From Acidimicrobiia bacterium (lineage in GTDB: Bacteria; Actinomycetota; Acidimicrobiia; Acidimicrobiales; Aldehydirespiratoraceae): a DNA stretch of 46,766 bases. Shown here piece by piece: positions 1-9,877 of the stretch (position 1 is its first letter; every line of letters starts with the position of its first letter). Under the pieces are notes generated by a model. That model searched no databases. It was not told the DNA's origin and saw only the letters and a list, made by a program, of their open reading frames with translations. The stretch spans positions 1 through 46,766 of the forward strand of contig JAUIML010000006.1 in the NCBI GenBank assembly GCA_030432715.1, in the 5' to 3' direction. The position numbers were made by a program, and so were the translations under genes.

Positions 1-620
1 GCCATGGGGGCGGGCAGGCCGTTGACCACGAGCGAGTCCGTGTCGCTCTGGTAGACGTGGTTGATGGACTGGGCTCCGCCGCTCGGGTCGCTTCCCGTCG
101 AGTTGGAGTAGGTCCATCCCAGGTCGGCCATGATCGGGTCGTAGAACTCTCGCAGGGCGACGTTGCCGGGACTGGGCTCGTCGGCGTAGATGTCGATGTC
201 GGGCATCGGGTCGCTCGACAGGACCTCGTAGGTCCAGTCCCATTCCCACGGCGACTCCGGGTCGCCGCCGAACAGGTCGACCGAGATGTGCAGCGGTGAC
301 GTGTTGGCCGGCGTCGGGATCGGCAAGGGGAATCCGATGATGTCCTGCGCGAGCTCGAGCGGGTCGCCGGTGCCCTCGCCCCACGCCACGACGAGGTCGG
401 GGATGTCGGCGAGGGGCAGAGTCGTCGGCTCGGGTGGCGGCGCTTCGGTCGTGGTGGTCGTCGGGGCCGCCGTCGTTGGCGGAGCGACGGTGGTGGTCAC
501 GTCGGGGGCGGCCGTGGTCGTCGTCGTGCTCGTTTCGGCTCCGTCGGTTCCACCGCACGAGGATGCCGCGACGACAACCAGGGCAGCCGAGAACAGCACG
601 GTTCGCATTCGCTTCACCAT
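1..620 (-). CDS. Putative lipoprotein, C-terminus cut by window edge
   Basis: The frame stays open from an ATG at 620 to the left edge, giving 206 visible residues. The N-terminus is a lipoprotein signal: basic VKRMR, a short hydrophobic stretch, then a lipobox ending AASSC with the lipidated Cys at residue 22. A Thr/Ala/Pro-rich linker (about residues 28-65, with runs such as TTTTT) follows, as often seen in surface lipoproteins of high-GC actinobacteria. The remaining domain is acidic and aromatic-rich (WEWDW) and I do not recognise it. The gene starts 11 bp downstream of the ileS stop codon on the same strand, so the two are probably co-transcribed. Expected location is the outer face of the cytoplasmic membrane. 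No function is assigned. Confidence 0.8.
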   Translation of the reverse strand, partial: MVKRMRTVLFSAALVVVAASSCGGTDGAETSTTTTTAAPDVTTTVAPPTTAAPTTTTTEAPPPEPTTLPLADIPDLVVAWGEGTGDPLELAQDIIGFPLPIPTPANTSPLHISVDLFGGDPESPWEWDWTYEVLSSDPMPDIDIYADEPSPGNVALREFYDPIMADLGWTYSNSTGSDPSGGAQSINHVYQSDTDSLVVNGLPAPM

Positions 621-631
621 GGCCGTCGACG

Positions 632-3600
632 CTAGTCGCCGAGGCCGTGACGAGTGTCTGACACCCGTGTGACGGCGAGGGTGAAGCGGAAGGGTTCGTT
701 GTCGACCCTGGCCTCGTGGATGTGGAGGTGGTCGTCGCCGGGTCCGGTGACGATCGAGGTCGCGAGGACCTGTTCGGCGACGTAGGTCCGGTGGGTGTCG
801 AGCGCGGCGGCCGCGTCGGAGGAGGCGACCTCGACCCACACGTCGATCCGGTCGGTGACCACCAGGTCCTCGGCCTTGCGGGCGTTCTGGATCTCCCGGA
901 CGATGTCGCGGGCCAAGCCTTCGGCCGCCAGCTCCGGTGTGACGTCGGTGTCGAGCGTGACCACCGCGTCGTTGGACGGCAGCGCGGCGGCGACCACGTC
1001 GTCGGGCGACTCGAGCGCGAGCTCGTACTCGTCCTCGGCGAGGGTGTGGCCGGCGACCGTGACGGTGCCGTCGTCGTCGGCGATCCAGTCTCCCTGCTTC
1101 GCGGCGGCGAACACCGTCTGCACGTCCTTGCCCAGGCGCGGCCCGAGGGCCTTGCCGTCGGGGCGCAGGACGAAGGTCGCCAGCGAGCCGATCTCCTCGG
1201 TGACATGGACGGCCTTGACGTTGAGCTCGTCGGCCAGGAGGTCGGCGAACGGCTCGAGTGTCGCCGCGTCGCGGCCGGCGACCGTCACCGAGGCCAGCGG
1301 GAGCCGGACCCGGAGACCCTGGTCCTCGCGGAGCCGCAGGCCGGTCGAGGCCACGTCGCGGAGGCGGTCCATGGCGGCGACCAGCATCGGGTCGGACGGA
1401 TAGTCCGCGGCATCCGGCCAGTCGGTCAGATGCACACTGGCCGGCTGGTCTGCGTCGCCACCGGTGAGGCCCGACCAGATCTCCTCGGTGATCATCGGCA
1501 GCAGCGGCGCGGCGACCTGCACCAGCGTGGTCAGCACGGTATAGAGCGTGTCGAGTCCGGCCCTGTCGGCACCGCCGGTATCGCCGGTGCCCCAGAAGCG
1601 GTCGCGGGATCGACGGATGTACCAGTTGTTCAGCGCGTCGATGAACGACTGGATCTCCATCGCCGCGCCGGGCAGGTCGTAGGCATCCATGCGCGCCTCG
1701 ACCTGTTCGACGAGTGCCCTGGTCTTGGCGAGGACGTAGCGGTCGAGCAGCTCGGTCGAGTCGGTGCGAAAGCTCGCCCGGTGCCCCTCGACGTTCGCGT
1801 AGAGGGTGAAGAACGAATAGGCGTTCCAGATCGGCAGGATGACCTGACGCACGACATCGTCGATCGCCTGGTCGGAGATGCGGGTGTCGCCGCCTCGCAC
1901 GATGTTGGTGGACATGAAGTACCACCGCAGGGCGTCGGCGCCCTGCTTCTCGAAGATCTCCGACGGCTCGGTGTAGTTGCGCAGCTTCTTGGACAGCTTG
2001 GCCCCGTCGTCGGCCAGCAGGATGCCGTGACAGATCGCGTTCTTGAAGCCCGGCCGGTCGAAGATCGCGGTCGACAGCACGTGCATCGTGTAGAACCAGC
2101 CGCGCGACTGGTTGATGTATTCGACGATGAAGTCGGCCGGGAAGTGCTCGTCGAACCATTCCTTGTTCTCGAACGGGTAGTGCACCTGGGCAAACGGCAT
2201 CGAGCCCGATTCGAACCAGCAGTCGAGCACTTCGGGGACGCGACGCATCGTCGACTTGCCGGTCGGATCGTCGGGATTCGGGCGCGTCAGCTCGTCGATG
2301 AACGGCCGGTGGAGGTTGTCGGGGCGCACGCCGAAATCGGCCTCGAGCTCGTCGAGCGACCCGTAGACGTCGGTGCGGGGGTAGTCGGGGTCGTCGCTCA
2401 CCCAGACGGGGATGGGCGACCCCCAGAAGCGGTTGCGGCTGATCGACCAGTCGCGGGCGCCTTCGAGCCACATGCCGAAACGGCCGTCGCGGATGTGTGA
2501 CGGCACCCAGTTGATCTCCTGGTTGGTCTCGAGCATCCGGTCGCGGATGTCGGTCACCTTCACGTACCAGCTCGGCATCGCCTTGTAGATGATCGGCGTG
2601 TCGGTCCGCCAGCAGTGCGGATAGTTGTGGGTGTAGCTGTCGTGGCGGACGAGCTGCCCGGTCTCGCGGAGGTGCTTGATGATCCCGCTGTTCGCCTCGA
2701 GCACGTTCTGGCCGGCCCACTCGACGACGTCGTCGGTGAAGCGTCCCGAATCGTCGACCGGCACGACCATGCCGATGCCCGCCTCGCCCACGATGCGCTG
2801 ATCGTCCTCACCGAAACCAGGGGCCATGTGGACGACGCCGGTGCCCTCGGTGGTGTCGATGAAGTCGCCGGCGAGCACGACGAAGGCACGGTTCGTGCCG
2901 TGGTGTGGCTTGGTCGGGTCGACCTCGGCCATGTCGGCGAAGTAGGGGAGCAGCGGCTCGTAGGTGCGGCCGACGAGCTCCGACCCCTTGACCGTGCCCA
3001 CCTGCGTGGCGTTCGCGAGCTGCTTGTCGTACTTGTCGAGCACCGCCTCGCCGAGGATGTAGCGGGTACCGTCGGCGTCGAGCATCACCGCGTAGTCGAG
3101 GTCGGGGCCGACCGCGAGGGCCAGGTTGGACGGCAGGGTCCACGGTGTGGTGGTCCACGCCAGGATCGCCGCGGGCCCCTCGCCGGGGATGCCGTCGGTG
3201 TCGTCGAGCGTGAAGGCCACGGTGACGGCCGGGTCCTGGCGGGGGCGGGTCGCATCGTCGAGGCGGATCTCGTGGTTGGACAGCGGGGTCTCGGCCCCCC
3301 AGCTGTAGGGCAGCACCCGGTTGGCCTGATAGATCAGGCCCTTGTCCCACAGTTGCTTGAACGCCCACATGACCGACTCCATGTAGGGGAGATCCATGGT
3401 CTTGTAGTCGTTCACGAAGTCGACCCAGCGAGCCTGTCGGCGGACCGTCTGCTCCCACTCCTGCGTGTACTTGAGCACCGAGGTGCGGCAGTACTCGTTG
3501 AAGCGTTCGATCCCGTAGTCGATGATCGACGCCCGCCCGGAGACCGGGAGATCCTTCTCGGCCTCCATCTCCGCGGGGAGACCGTGACAGTCCCAGCCGA

Positions 3601-3877
3601 AGCGGCGCTCGACCCGCTTGCCCTTCATCGTCTGGTAGCGGGGGACGACGTCCTTCACGTAGCCGGTGAGGAGATGCCCGTGATGGGGGAGGCCGTTGGC
3701 GAACGGGGGACCGTCGTAGAAGACGTACTCGTTGTCGACCGGTCGCCGCTCGACCGATTCCTCGAACGTCGATGCGGTCTCCCACCGCTCGAGAATGCGC
3801 GCTTCGATGGCCGGGAGATCCGGACTCTCGACGTGCGGATAGGGCGCCTCGGCGCCGGCATTCTCGGTGGCAGTCAT
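632..3877 (-). CDS. ileS: Isoleucyl-tRNA synthetase
   Basis: Class I aminoacyl-tRNA synthetase that charges tRNA-Ile with isoleucine in the cytoplasm; 1081 residues. The HIGH-type signature reads HHGH (residues 65-68, after GLP), followed by LLTGYVKD. The KMSKS-type signature reads KLSKK near residues 627-631, followed by LRNY. The WSISRNRFWGSPIPVW block and the CP1 editing region are recognisable. The length of about 1,080 residues and the KLSKx-LRNY form fit the larger, eukaryote-like IleRS clade (often called type 2, in which intrinsically mupirocin-tolerant enzymes occur) rather than the roughly 940-residue E. coli type. The start is ATG at 3877. MMPL lies 63 bp upstream on the same strand and a lipoprotein gene lies downstream. 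I see no room for a T-box leader in the upstream gap. Confidence 0.96.
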   Translation of the reverse strand: MTATENAGAEAPYPHVESPDLPAIEARILERWETASTFEESVERRPVDNEYVFYDGPPFANGLPHHGHLLTGYVKDVVPRYQTMKGKRVERRFGWDCHGLPAEMEAEKDLPVSGRASIIDYGIERFNEYCRTSVLKYTQEWEQTVRRQARWVDFVNDYKTMDLPYMESVMWAFKQLWDKGLIYQANRVLPYSWGAETPLSNHEIRLDDATRPRQDPAVTVAFTLDDTDGIPGEGPAAILAWTTTPWTLPSNLALAVGPDLDYAVMLDADGTRYILGEAVLDKYDKQLANATQVGTVKGSELVGRTYEPLLPYFADMAEVDPTKPHHGTNRAFVVLAGDFIDTTEGTGVVHMAPGFGEDDQRIVGEAGIGMVVPVDDSGRFTDDVVEWAGQNVLEANSGIIKHLRETGQLVRHDSYTHNYPHCWRTDTPIIYKAMPSWYVKVTDIRDRMLETNQEINWVPSHIRDGRFGMWLEGARDWSISRNRFWGSPIPVWVSDDPDYPRTDVYGSLDELEADFGVRPDNLHRPFIDELTRPNPDDPTGKSTMRRVPEVLDCWFESGSMPFAQVHYPFENKEWFDEHFPADFIVEYINQSRGWFYTMHVLSTAIFDRPGFKNAICHGILLADDGAKLSKKLRNYTEPSEIFEKQGADALRWYFMSTNIVRGGDTRISDQAIDDVVRQVILPIWNAYSFFTLYANVEGHRASFRTDSTELLDRYVLAKTRALVEQVEARMDAYDLPGAAMEIQSFIDALNNWYIRRSRDRFWGTGDTGGADRAGLDTLYTVLTTLVQVAAPLLPMITEEIWSGLTGGDADQPASVHLTDWPDAADYPSDPMLVAAMDRLRDVASTGLRLREDQGLRVRLPLASVTVAGRDAATLEPFADLLADELNVKAVHVTEEIGSLATFVLRPDGKALGPRLGKDVQTVFAAAKQGDWIADDDGTVTVAGHTLAEDEYELALESPDDVVAAALPSNDAVVTLDTDVTPELAAEGLARDIVREIQNARKAEDLVVTDRIDVWVEVASSDAAAALDTHRTYVAEQVLATSIVTGPGDDHLHIHEARVDNEPFRFTLAVTRVSDTRHGLGD

Positions 3878-3893
3878 GGCTGATCAGGCTACC

Positions 3894-3940
3894 GGCAGCG
3901 CTTCGCGCTGCTTGGAGTTTCGCCTGCGGCAGCGCTTCGC
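3894..3940. repeat. Short direct repeat with hairpin between MMPL and ileS genes
   Basis: The 13-mer GGCAGCGCTTCGC occurs twice, at 3894-3906 and 3928-3940. The first copy is extended into a perfect hairpin, GCAGCGC-TTC-GCGCTGC (3895-3911). It fills most of the 63-bp gap between the MMPL stop and the ileS start. It could attenuate read-through from MMPL into ileS, but there is no T-tract, so a terminator role is only a guess. Confidence 0.45.
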
Positions 3941-6265
3941 CTACGACGAAACGTCCCGGCGGGGGCGCACCGCACCGGGTTCGGCTGCCGGGGTCGGTGT
4001 CGGTGCCGGATCACGCAGGTCGATCTCGTCGCTGAGGTCGTTCTCGGTCAGGTCGATGACCACACCGTCGTCGCGTTCGTGCACGCCCCAGCGATCGTGG
4101 ATGCGACGCAACGGTGCCGGCGCCCACCAGTTCGACCGTCCGGCGACCGTCATCATCGCCGGCACGATCGTGATGCGCACGACGAAGGCGTCGACGAGCA
4201 CGGCCACCGCGAGGCCGAGGCCGAACAGCTTCAGGAAGCTCAGGCTCGAGGTCGCCGTGGCCAGGAACGTGATGGTCAACAGGATCGCCGCCGCGCTGAC
4301 CAGGGGACCGGTGCGGTCGATGCCCTCCACGATCGCGTCGTCGTTGTGGCCGCAGCGGTCGTATTCCTCCTTGATCCGCGAGAGGAGGAACACCTCGTAG
4401 TCCATGCTCAGACCGAAGGCGATGCCGAAGATCAGCACCGGTGTGCTGATGTCGGTGAAGCCGGTCGCGGTGAAGCCGAGCAGCGATTCGCCCAACCCGT
4501 CCTGGAACACGACCACCATCACCCCGAAGGTCGCCCCGAGGCTGAGCAGGTTGAGCACGATGGCCTTCAGCGGCACGAGCACGCTCCCGAACATCAGGAA
4601 CAGCAGGACGAACGTCGCCGCGAACAGCAGCGCCGCCGCCAGCGCGAGGTTGTCGATGATCGCGGCCTTGGTGTCGATGAACGCTGCCGTCGCGCCGCCC
4701 ACCAGCAGCTGGTCGAAGGGGGAATCGGCCGCCCGGAGCCGGGCGACGAGCCGCTCTCCCTCGGCACTGATGGGTTCGACCTCGGGCACCACGTTGAACC
4801 AGGTCGCGTCGGCCCGGAGGAACCGCGCCTCGGTCGCGTCGTCACCGGGATCGATCGACGCGCCCGCCCGGAACGCGCCGTTCGCCGTGTCGACGCGGGC
4901 GACGCCGTCGAGCTGCGAGACGGCGAGGGCGTAGTCCGTGATCGCCCCGGCGTCCACGCCGCCGATGGCGACGACGGGGAAGGCATTGGCCTCGGCCGAG
5001 GAGAACGACTCGGTCATCTGTTCGGTGGTCTCGCGGATCGGATCGCCCGGCGGCAACGACCGGTGATCCGACTCGCCCCACTGCACGCCCAGGAAGGGTG
5101 CGGCGAGCGCAGCCAGAGCCACTGTGCCCACCACGAGGTAGCGCCACGGGTGATCGACCACCCGGTCGGCCTGGGCCCGCCACATGCTGATGCCGTGGAG
5201 ACGGGCCGGCCGACGGCGGATGGCGCCGGCTTCGAGTCGATCGCCGAGCAGGCTGAGTACGGCGGGCACGACCACCACCGACAACGCGACGGCGAAGAGG
5301 ATCACGCCGATGCCCGCGTAGGCGAACGACCGCAGGAAGTAGATCGGGAACACCAACAGGGCCGACAGTGAGACGGCCACCGTCAACCCGCTGAAGGCCA
5401 CGGTCCGTCCCGCAGTGCGCACCGTCGCGATGACCGCGGTGTCGACATCGAGGCCCTTCGCTCGTTCCTCCCGGAATCTGGTGACGACGAGAAGCGAGTA
5501 GTCGATGGCCAGGCCGAGCCCGAGCGTGGTCACCAGATTGATCGAGAAGATCGAGACGTCGGCGAACTGGGTCACCAGGAAGAGCACGAGCAGGGCTCCG
5601 ACCATGGTGGCCACCCCGACCAGGGCGGGGACCAGTGCCGCGACGACCGAGCGGAAGACGATCACCAGCAGCAGGAGGGTGAGTGGCACGGCGATGATCT
5701 CCGCCGTCGCCAGGTTGGACTGGGCGGTCATGCCGATGCGTTCGAACGACGGGTCGCGTCCGCCGATGCGCACGTCGAGGGAGCCCCGGTCGACCTGCAC
5801 GAACTCCTCGGTCAGCCGGATCGACAGCTCCTCGCGGATCGGGTCGTCGGCATCGCCGGGGAAGCGCAGGAGGAGGAGGGCGTTGCGTCCGTCGTCGGAC
5901 CGGAGCGCGGGCGGCGATCCGGCCGACCAGTACGACACGACGTCGTCGGTGCCGGCGAGTGCCGCGATCTCGTCGGTGAACGCGAGACCGTCGCGGACGG
6001 CGTCGGCCCGGTCGACGGCGTCGGTGCCCGGGCCCGCGTCTCGGACGGTGAGCAGGAACGCCGCGTCGGTGAAGCCGGTGTCGAACCGCGCGTCGAGCTC
6101 GCGGCGCGCGGCCACCGAATCGGAATCGGGGTCGTCGAAACCCGAGCCGGCGAGACGGTCGATCACCCCCGGCCCGAGGACGACCGACACCGCGATCACC
6201 AGGAGGCTCGCCACGAGCAGCGGACCACGACGCCGGACCGCCAGGTTTCCGAGCCGTGTGAACAC
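3941..6265 (-). CDS. MMPL-family RND transporter
   Basis: Integral membrane protein of 774 residues in the MMPL branch of the RND superfamily, whose members export lipids or other hydrophobic compounds using the proton gradient. The architecture is the expected one: an N-terminal membrane segment, a first periplasmic domain (about residues 40-185), a block of five or six membrane segments containing GLAIDYSLLVVTRFREE, a second periplasmic domain (about 390-540), and a second membrane block with SMDYEVFLLSRIKEEY. The paired D-Y motifs in membrane segments are typical of the proton-relay region. The start is GTG at 6265, followed by a basic stretch and a hydrophobic helix. The substrate cannot be read from sequence. 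The gene is divergent from the SDR gene at 6360, with 94 bp between starts. Confidence 0.93.
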   Translation of the reverse strand: MFTRLGNLAVRRRGPLLVASLLVIAVSVVLGPGVIDRLAGSGFDDPDSDSVAARRELDARFDTGFTDAAFLLTVRDAGPGTDAVDRADAVRDGLAFTDEIAALAGTDDVVSYWSAGSPPALRSDDGRNALLLLRFPGDADDPIREELSIRLTEEFVQVDRGSLDVRIGGRDPSFERIGMTAQSNLATAEIIAVPLTLLLLVIVFRSVVAALVPALVGVATMVGALLVLFLVTQFADVSIFSINLVTTLGLGLAIDYSLLVVTRFREERAKGLDVDTAVIATVRTAGRTVAFSGLTVAVSLSALLVFPIYFLRSFAYAGIGVILFAVALSVVVVPAVLSLLGDRLEAGAIRRRPARLHGISMWRAQADRVVDHPWRYLVVGTVALAALAAPFLGVQWGESDHRSLPPGDPIRETTEQMTESFSSAEANAFPVVAIGGVDAGAITDYALAVSQLDGVARVDTANGAFRAGASIDPGDDATEARFLRADATWFNVVPEVEPISAEGERLVARLRAADSPFDQLLVGGATAAFIDTKAAIIDNLALAAALLFAATFVLLFLMFGSVLVPLKAIVLNLLSLGATFGVMVVVFQDGLGESLLGFTATGFTDISTPVLIFGIAFGLSMDYEVFLLSRIKEEYDRCGHNDDAIVEGIDRTGPLVSAAAILLTITFLATATSSLSFLKLFGLGLAVAVLVDAFVVRITIVPAMMTVAGRSNWWAPAPLRRIHDRWGVHERDDGVVIDLTENDLSDEIDLRDPAPTPTPAAEPGAVRPRRDVSS

Positions 6266-6359
6266 CCACCGGGTCTATCACGCGGAGTGGTTGCGCTGCT
6301 ACGCGTCTGGACACGCGGCCTTGGGTCTCGACGCCGGTCCCCGGACTATCGTCCGACGT

Positions 6360-7130
<771 letters not shown>

Positions 7131-7134
7131 GCCC

Positions 7135-7155
7135 GGCGGCCATTCAGCGGCCGCC
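7135..7155 (+). terminator. Probable terminator hairpin after SDR gene
   Basis: GGCGGCC-ATTCAGC-GGCCGCC gives a perfect 7-bp GC-only stem starting 4 bp after the SDR stop codon. There is no T-tract behind it, which is common for terminators in high-GC actinobacteria. Confidence 0.55.
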
Positions 7156-7215
7156 CCGTTCTGCCGATTGTGGGCCATCGCGGATTTTTTCTGCGTGGCC
7201 AAACATTTCGTCGTC

Positions 7216-7227
7216 CTCACACGTGAG
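7216..7227. promoter_or_regulatory. Small inverted repeat upstream of the sigma factor
   Basis: CTCAC-AC-GTGAG lies 55 bp before the sigma-factor start, in the 152-bp gap after the SDR gene. It is a candidate operator or part of an autoregulated promoter. It is short enough to be chance and I could not identify -35/-10 boxes with confidence. Confidence 0.25.
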
Positions 7228-7282
7228 ATGCGTGGGAGGCGGCGGCGATGTGCGACAGCAACATCAGGCAGATAGGTAGGGC

Positions 7283-7807
7283 ATGGCCCGAAACTTCGAC
7301 GACTTCTTCCGAGAGTCCTACGACCTCACGGTCCGCGGGCTGGAGCTCGACGGCACTCGCAACGACGACGCCCACGACGCCGCCCAAGAGGCGTACGTCC
7401 GGGCATATGCACGCTGGTGGCGGGTGGGTCACTACAAGGAACCTGCGGCATGGGTTCGGCGCGTGGCGGTCAACGTCGTGCGTGACCAGCACCGGCAGCG
7501 GACGACCCGAGAGAACTCGTTGCCGAAGCTCGCAGCTGAGCCGGTCTCCGTACCGGCCCATGGCGACGACGCGATCGAAGGTCTCGACGAAGCCCTCGCC
7601 GATCTGCCGACGCAGCAACGCAAGGCTGTCGATCTCTACTACGGCGCCGGCTTCAGCACGGAGGAGGCCGCGAACCGCATGGGCATCTCGCCCGGCGCGT
7701 TCCGGTTCCATCTGAGTCGAGCCCGCCGCTCCCTCAAGCCACGCATGGCCGAGAAGCTCGGTCGGCACGAGATGACCCCCACGGGTCGTCAGGAAGTGAC
7801 GCGATGA
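7283..7807 (+). CDS. ECF-like RNA polymerase sigma factor (SigE-type)
   Basis: Protein of 174 residues with a sigma-70 region 2 (about residues 6-72, including DDAHDAAQEAYVRAY and the WVRRVAVNVVRDQHR segment) and a region 4 helix-turn-helix (about 105-158: LPTQQRKAVDLYY, then GFSTEEAANRMGISPGAFRFHLSRAR). This is the ECF (group 4) layout, close to the actinobacterial SigE-type subfamily. It directs RNA polymerase to a dedicated promoter set. The ATG at 7283 is preceded by an AGG-type ribosome site (TAGGTAGGGC). Its 3' end overlaps the next start by the ATGA tetranucleotide, so the two proteins are probably made together, as for a sigma factor and its membrane regulator. Confidence 0.9.
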   Translation: MARNFDDFFRESYDLTVRGLELDGTRNDDAHDAAQEAYVRAYARWWRVGHYKEPAAWVRRVAVNVVRDQHRQRTTRENSLPKLAAEPVSVPAHGDDAIEGLDEALADLPTQQRKAVDLYYGAGFSTEEAANRMGISPGAFRFHLSRARRSLKPRMAEKLGRHEMTPTGRQEVTR

Positions 7808-8928
7808 ACCCCCACACCGACGAAATCCTCGAGGGACTCCGTCCCCGTATGCAGACCGCTCGTGTCGCTCATGTGCGGCGCATGGTCGCCTGTCTGGCCA
7901 TGGTGCCGCTCGTCGGCTTCGGCGCCGTGGCGATGGCTGCCGACGACGCGAACGAGGTGCCGGCGATCGAGACCGCCGACGGCGCTCCCGGCCCCGATGA
8001 CTCCCCGGCCGTCGACCTGCCCGACATCGGCAGCGCCGGTGACGTCGACAACGACGCTGACCATGAGGACGTGGACGACGGCGACGTCGCCGGGCCGGAC
8101 ACGGTCATCGGCGACGAGGCGCCCGAGGAGAAGACCAGGGTGCTCAGCTTGGGTCCCCTCGGGTTCGCCGAGGTCGACGAAACCGACGACGGCGGATTCG
8201 AGTTGCTCCACGCGGACCTGACCGACGGGTGGGAAGTCGTCGACATCGACGTCTCCGACGACGGCATCGTGCTCGTGGTCAGGAAGGGCGACGCCCTGAA
8301 GGTCGTCCGGATCAGTGAGGGCGTCCGCGACGAGATCGCGGTGAAGATCGAGGAACTGGTGATTCCCACGACGACCACCAGCACCACGACCACCACGACC
8401 ACGACCGCCAAGCCGGCGGAGCCGCCGTCCGTGATCGTCGACCGGTTCACCGTCACCGTCGAAGGGAAGGGCTCCTTCGTCGTCGAGCGCGAAGGCGAGA
8501 CCCTGTGGGTCGGCAACGTCACCCCCAACGCCGGGTTCGACTACGAGATCGTGAAGGGCGAGGGCTGGAAGGTCTACGTCAAGTTCACCAACGGCGAGTG
8601 GAACTGGTTCGGTAAGGCGTTGATCAACGACAGCGGCGAGGTCGAGCAGCACTTCTGGGACGAGGAGCCGCCGTTCGAGCCGGTCTACCAGTGGGTCGAG
8701 GTGCCCGAGGTGGGTGCGGTGAAGTTCAAGCTCTGGAGCGACGGTCTCGTCTACGTGAAGGAGTGGGAACACGTGGAGGGTTACGGGTTCTGGGACTACA
8801 ACCAGGGATCGCCGGCCGAGGTCGCGAAGATCGACTTCGAAGGTGAAGGCAGCCTCTGGATCGTCGAGGCGTGGGGCAACGAGGAAGGTGGCCTGAGCTA
8901 CTCGGTCACCGACGCCACGCCCTCGTGA
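7804..8928 (+). CDS. Single-span membrane protein, putative anti-sigma partner
   Basis: 374 residues. A short N-terminal cytoplasmic segment (1-26) is followed by one hydrophobic helix (about 27-47), an acidic Asp-rich stretch (48-110), a first beta-rich extracytoplasmic segment (111-187), a Thr-rich linker (189-201, nearly all T) and a second aromatic-rich domain (about 208-374) with many W/Y/E. The position directly behind an ECF sigma gene with ATGA overlap is where an anti-sigma factor usually sits. However, the 26-residue cytoplasmic part is very short for a sigma-binding domain and I see no ZAS HxxxCxxC motif. It may instead be a cell-surface target or sensor of the sigma factor. The product family is not recognised. 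Confidence 0.75.
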   Translation: MNPHTDEILEGLRPRMQTARVAHVRRMVACLAMVPLVGFGAVAMAADDANEVPAIETADGAPGPDDSPAVDLPDIGSAGDVDNDADHEDVDDGDVAGPDTVIGDEAPEEKTRVLSLGPLGFAEVDETDDGGFELLHADLTDGWEVVDIDVSDDGIVLVVRKGDALKVVRISEGVRDEIAVKIEELVIPTTTTSTTTTTTTTAKPAEPPSVIVDRFTVTVEGKGSFVVEREGETLWVGNVTPNAGFDYEIVKGEGWKVYVKFTNGEWNWFGKALINDSGEVEQHFWDEEPPFEPVYQWVEVPEVGAVKFKLWSDGLVYVKEWEHVEGYGFWDYNQGSPAEVAKIDFEGEGSLWIVEAWGNEEGGLSYSVTDATPS

Positions 8929-8960
8929 TCGACAGGGTCTCCAACGACAGGGTCCCCCGG

Positions 8961-9029
8961 CCCGAGTAACCACCCGCACTCGGGTCTGCGCCGGCGTGGG
9001 TCACCGACTTCGGTCGTGGCCCACGCCGG
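8961..9029. terminator. Bidirectional terminator region with UUCG-capped hairpin
   Basis: Two inverted repeats lie between convergent genes ending at 8928 (plus) and 9038 (minus). The first is CCCGAGT...ACTCGGG (8961-8967 with 8978-8984). The second, 8991-9029, is a long stem with arms of about 17-18 bases, one bulge and one G-U pair, closed by a C(TTCG)G tetraloop. The near-palindromic form works in both directions. A 10-mer direct repeat, CGACAGGGTC (8930-8939 and 8945-8954), precedes them. Confidence 0.72.
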
Positions 9030-9037
9030 TGTCGCGT

Positions 9038-9877
9038 CTACGGCCAGGCCCGGGGGAAGGCCGGCGGACCGATCGGCTCACCGTCGACCAACGGCTCGTG
9101 ATGGGGCTTGGGAGTCACCGCCCGACGACGGAAGCGCACTCCGTCGCCGCAGTAGCGGACCGAGACGGCCCGGCGGGTGGTCGTGGTGGACCGGTTGGGG
9201 CCGGCGCCGTGAATCGTCCGCGAGTGGTGGACGAGCACGTCGCCCGGCTGGGCATCGATCCACACGATGTCGGCGTCGCCCGGATCGCGGTGCAGGTCGG
9301 GCACGTCGGTGCCGCTCGTGCCCGGGATCGGATCGCGGGTGACGAACAGGTTGGGCCGCCATTCTGTGTCGTCGAGATGGCTGCCCCGGACGTAGCCCAT
9401 CGCGCCCGACTCCCGGGTGACGGGATCGAGCGGGATCCACGTGGTGCAGACGAGATCACCGTCGACGGAGAAGTACGGGTGGTCCTGGTGGAACACCGTC
9501 GGCTCGATGCTCCCCGGTTCCTTGACGAGGATCGAATCCTCGTAGAGGTACAGGGCGGACGTCTCGAGCAGGGAGGCCACCAACGCCGGGAGCGGCGACC
9601 GCAGGGCGAACGCCTCCATGTCGGGATCGCCGAGCCAGTGGTCGACGCCCGAGCGGAACCGGCCGCGGCGGGCGCGGTCGGGGTCGGGGTCGGAACCCTG
9701 CAGCGCGTCGCCGAGCTCCGAGAGGTCGGCGGTCGACGAATCGCCGTCGACGGCGCGAGCCACGGGAGCCTCGAGGGCCCGCACGACTTCGCGGGGGAGT
9801 ACCCCGCGCAGGGCAACGACGCCGTGTTCGCGAAAGTTCCGCCGGTCCGTCTCGGTGACGGCCGGCGCGGGAGTCAC
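9038..9877 (-). CDS. Phytanoyl-CoA dioxygenase (PhyH) family protein
   Basis: Fe(II)/2-oxoglutarate-dependent oxygenase of 279 residues. The iron-binding facial triad is visible as HQD (H130, D132 in FHQDHPY) and the distal His223 (HHSRTIHGAGPN). R241 (VSVRYCGDG) is a likely 2-oxoglutarate carboxylate ligand. Family members hydroxylate lipids, acyl-CoAs or secondary metabolites; the substrate here is unknown. The start is GTG at 9877, inside a GTGA overlap with the upstream hypothetical gene, so it is the last gene of the minus-strand operon that begins at 13817. A strong hairpin lies just beyond its stop codon. Confidence 0.9.
   Translation of the reverse strand: MTPAPAVTETDRRNFREHGVVALRGVLPREVVRALEAPVARAVDGDSSTADLSELGDALQGSDPDPDRARRGRFRSGVDHWLGDPDMEAFALRSPLPALVASLLETSALYLYEDSILVKEPGSIEPTVFHQDHPYFSVDGDLVCTTWIPLDPVTRESGAMGYVRGSHLDDTEWRPNLFVTRDPIPGTSGTDVPDLHRDPGDADIVWIDAQPGDVLVHHSRTIHGAGPNRSTTTTRRAVSVRYCGDGVRFRRRAVTPKPHHEPLVDGEPIGPPAFPRAWP

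Noticed and set aside
3895-3911. T-box or riboswitch upstream of ileS
   Set aside because: The gap to MMPL is only 63 bp, with just a small hairpin and a direct repeat; there is no T-box sequence or anti-terminator structure.
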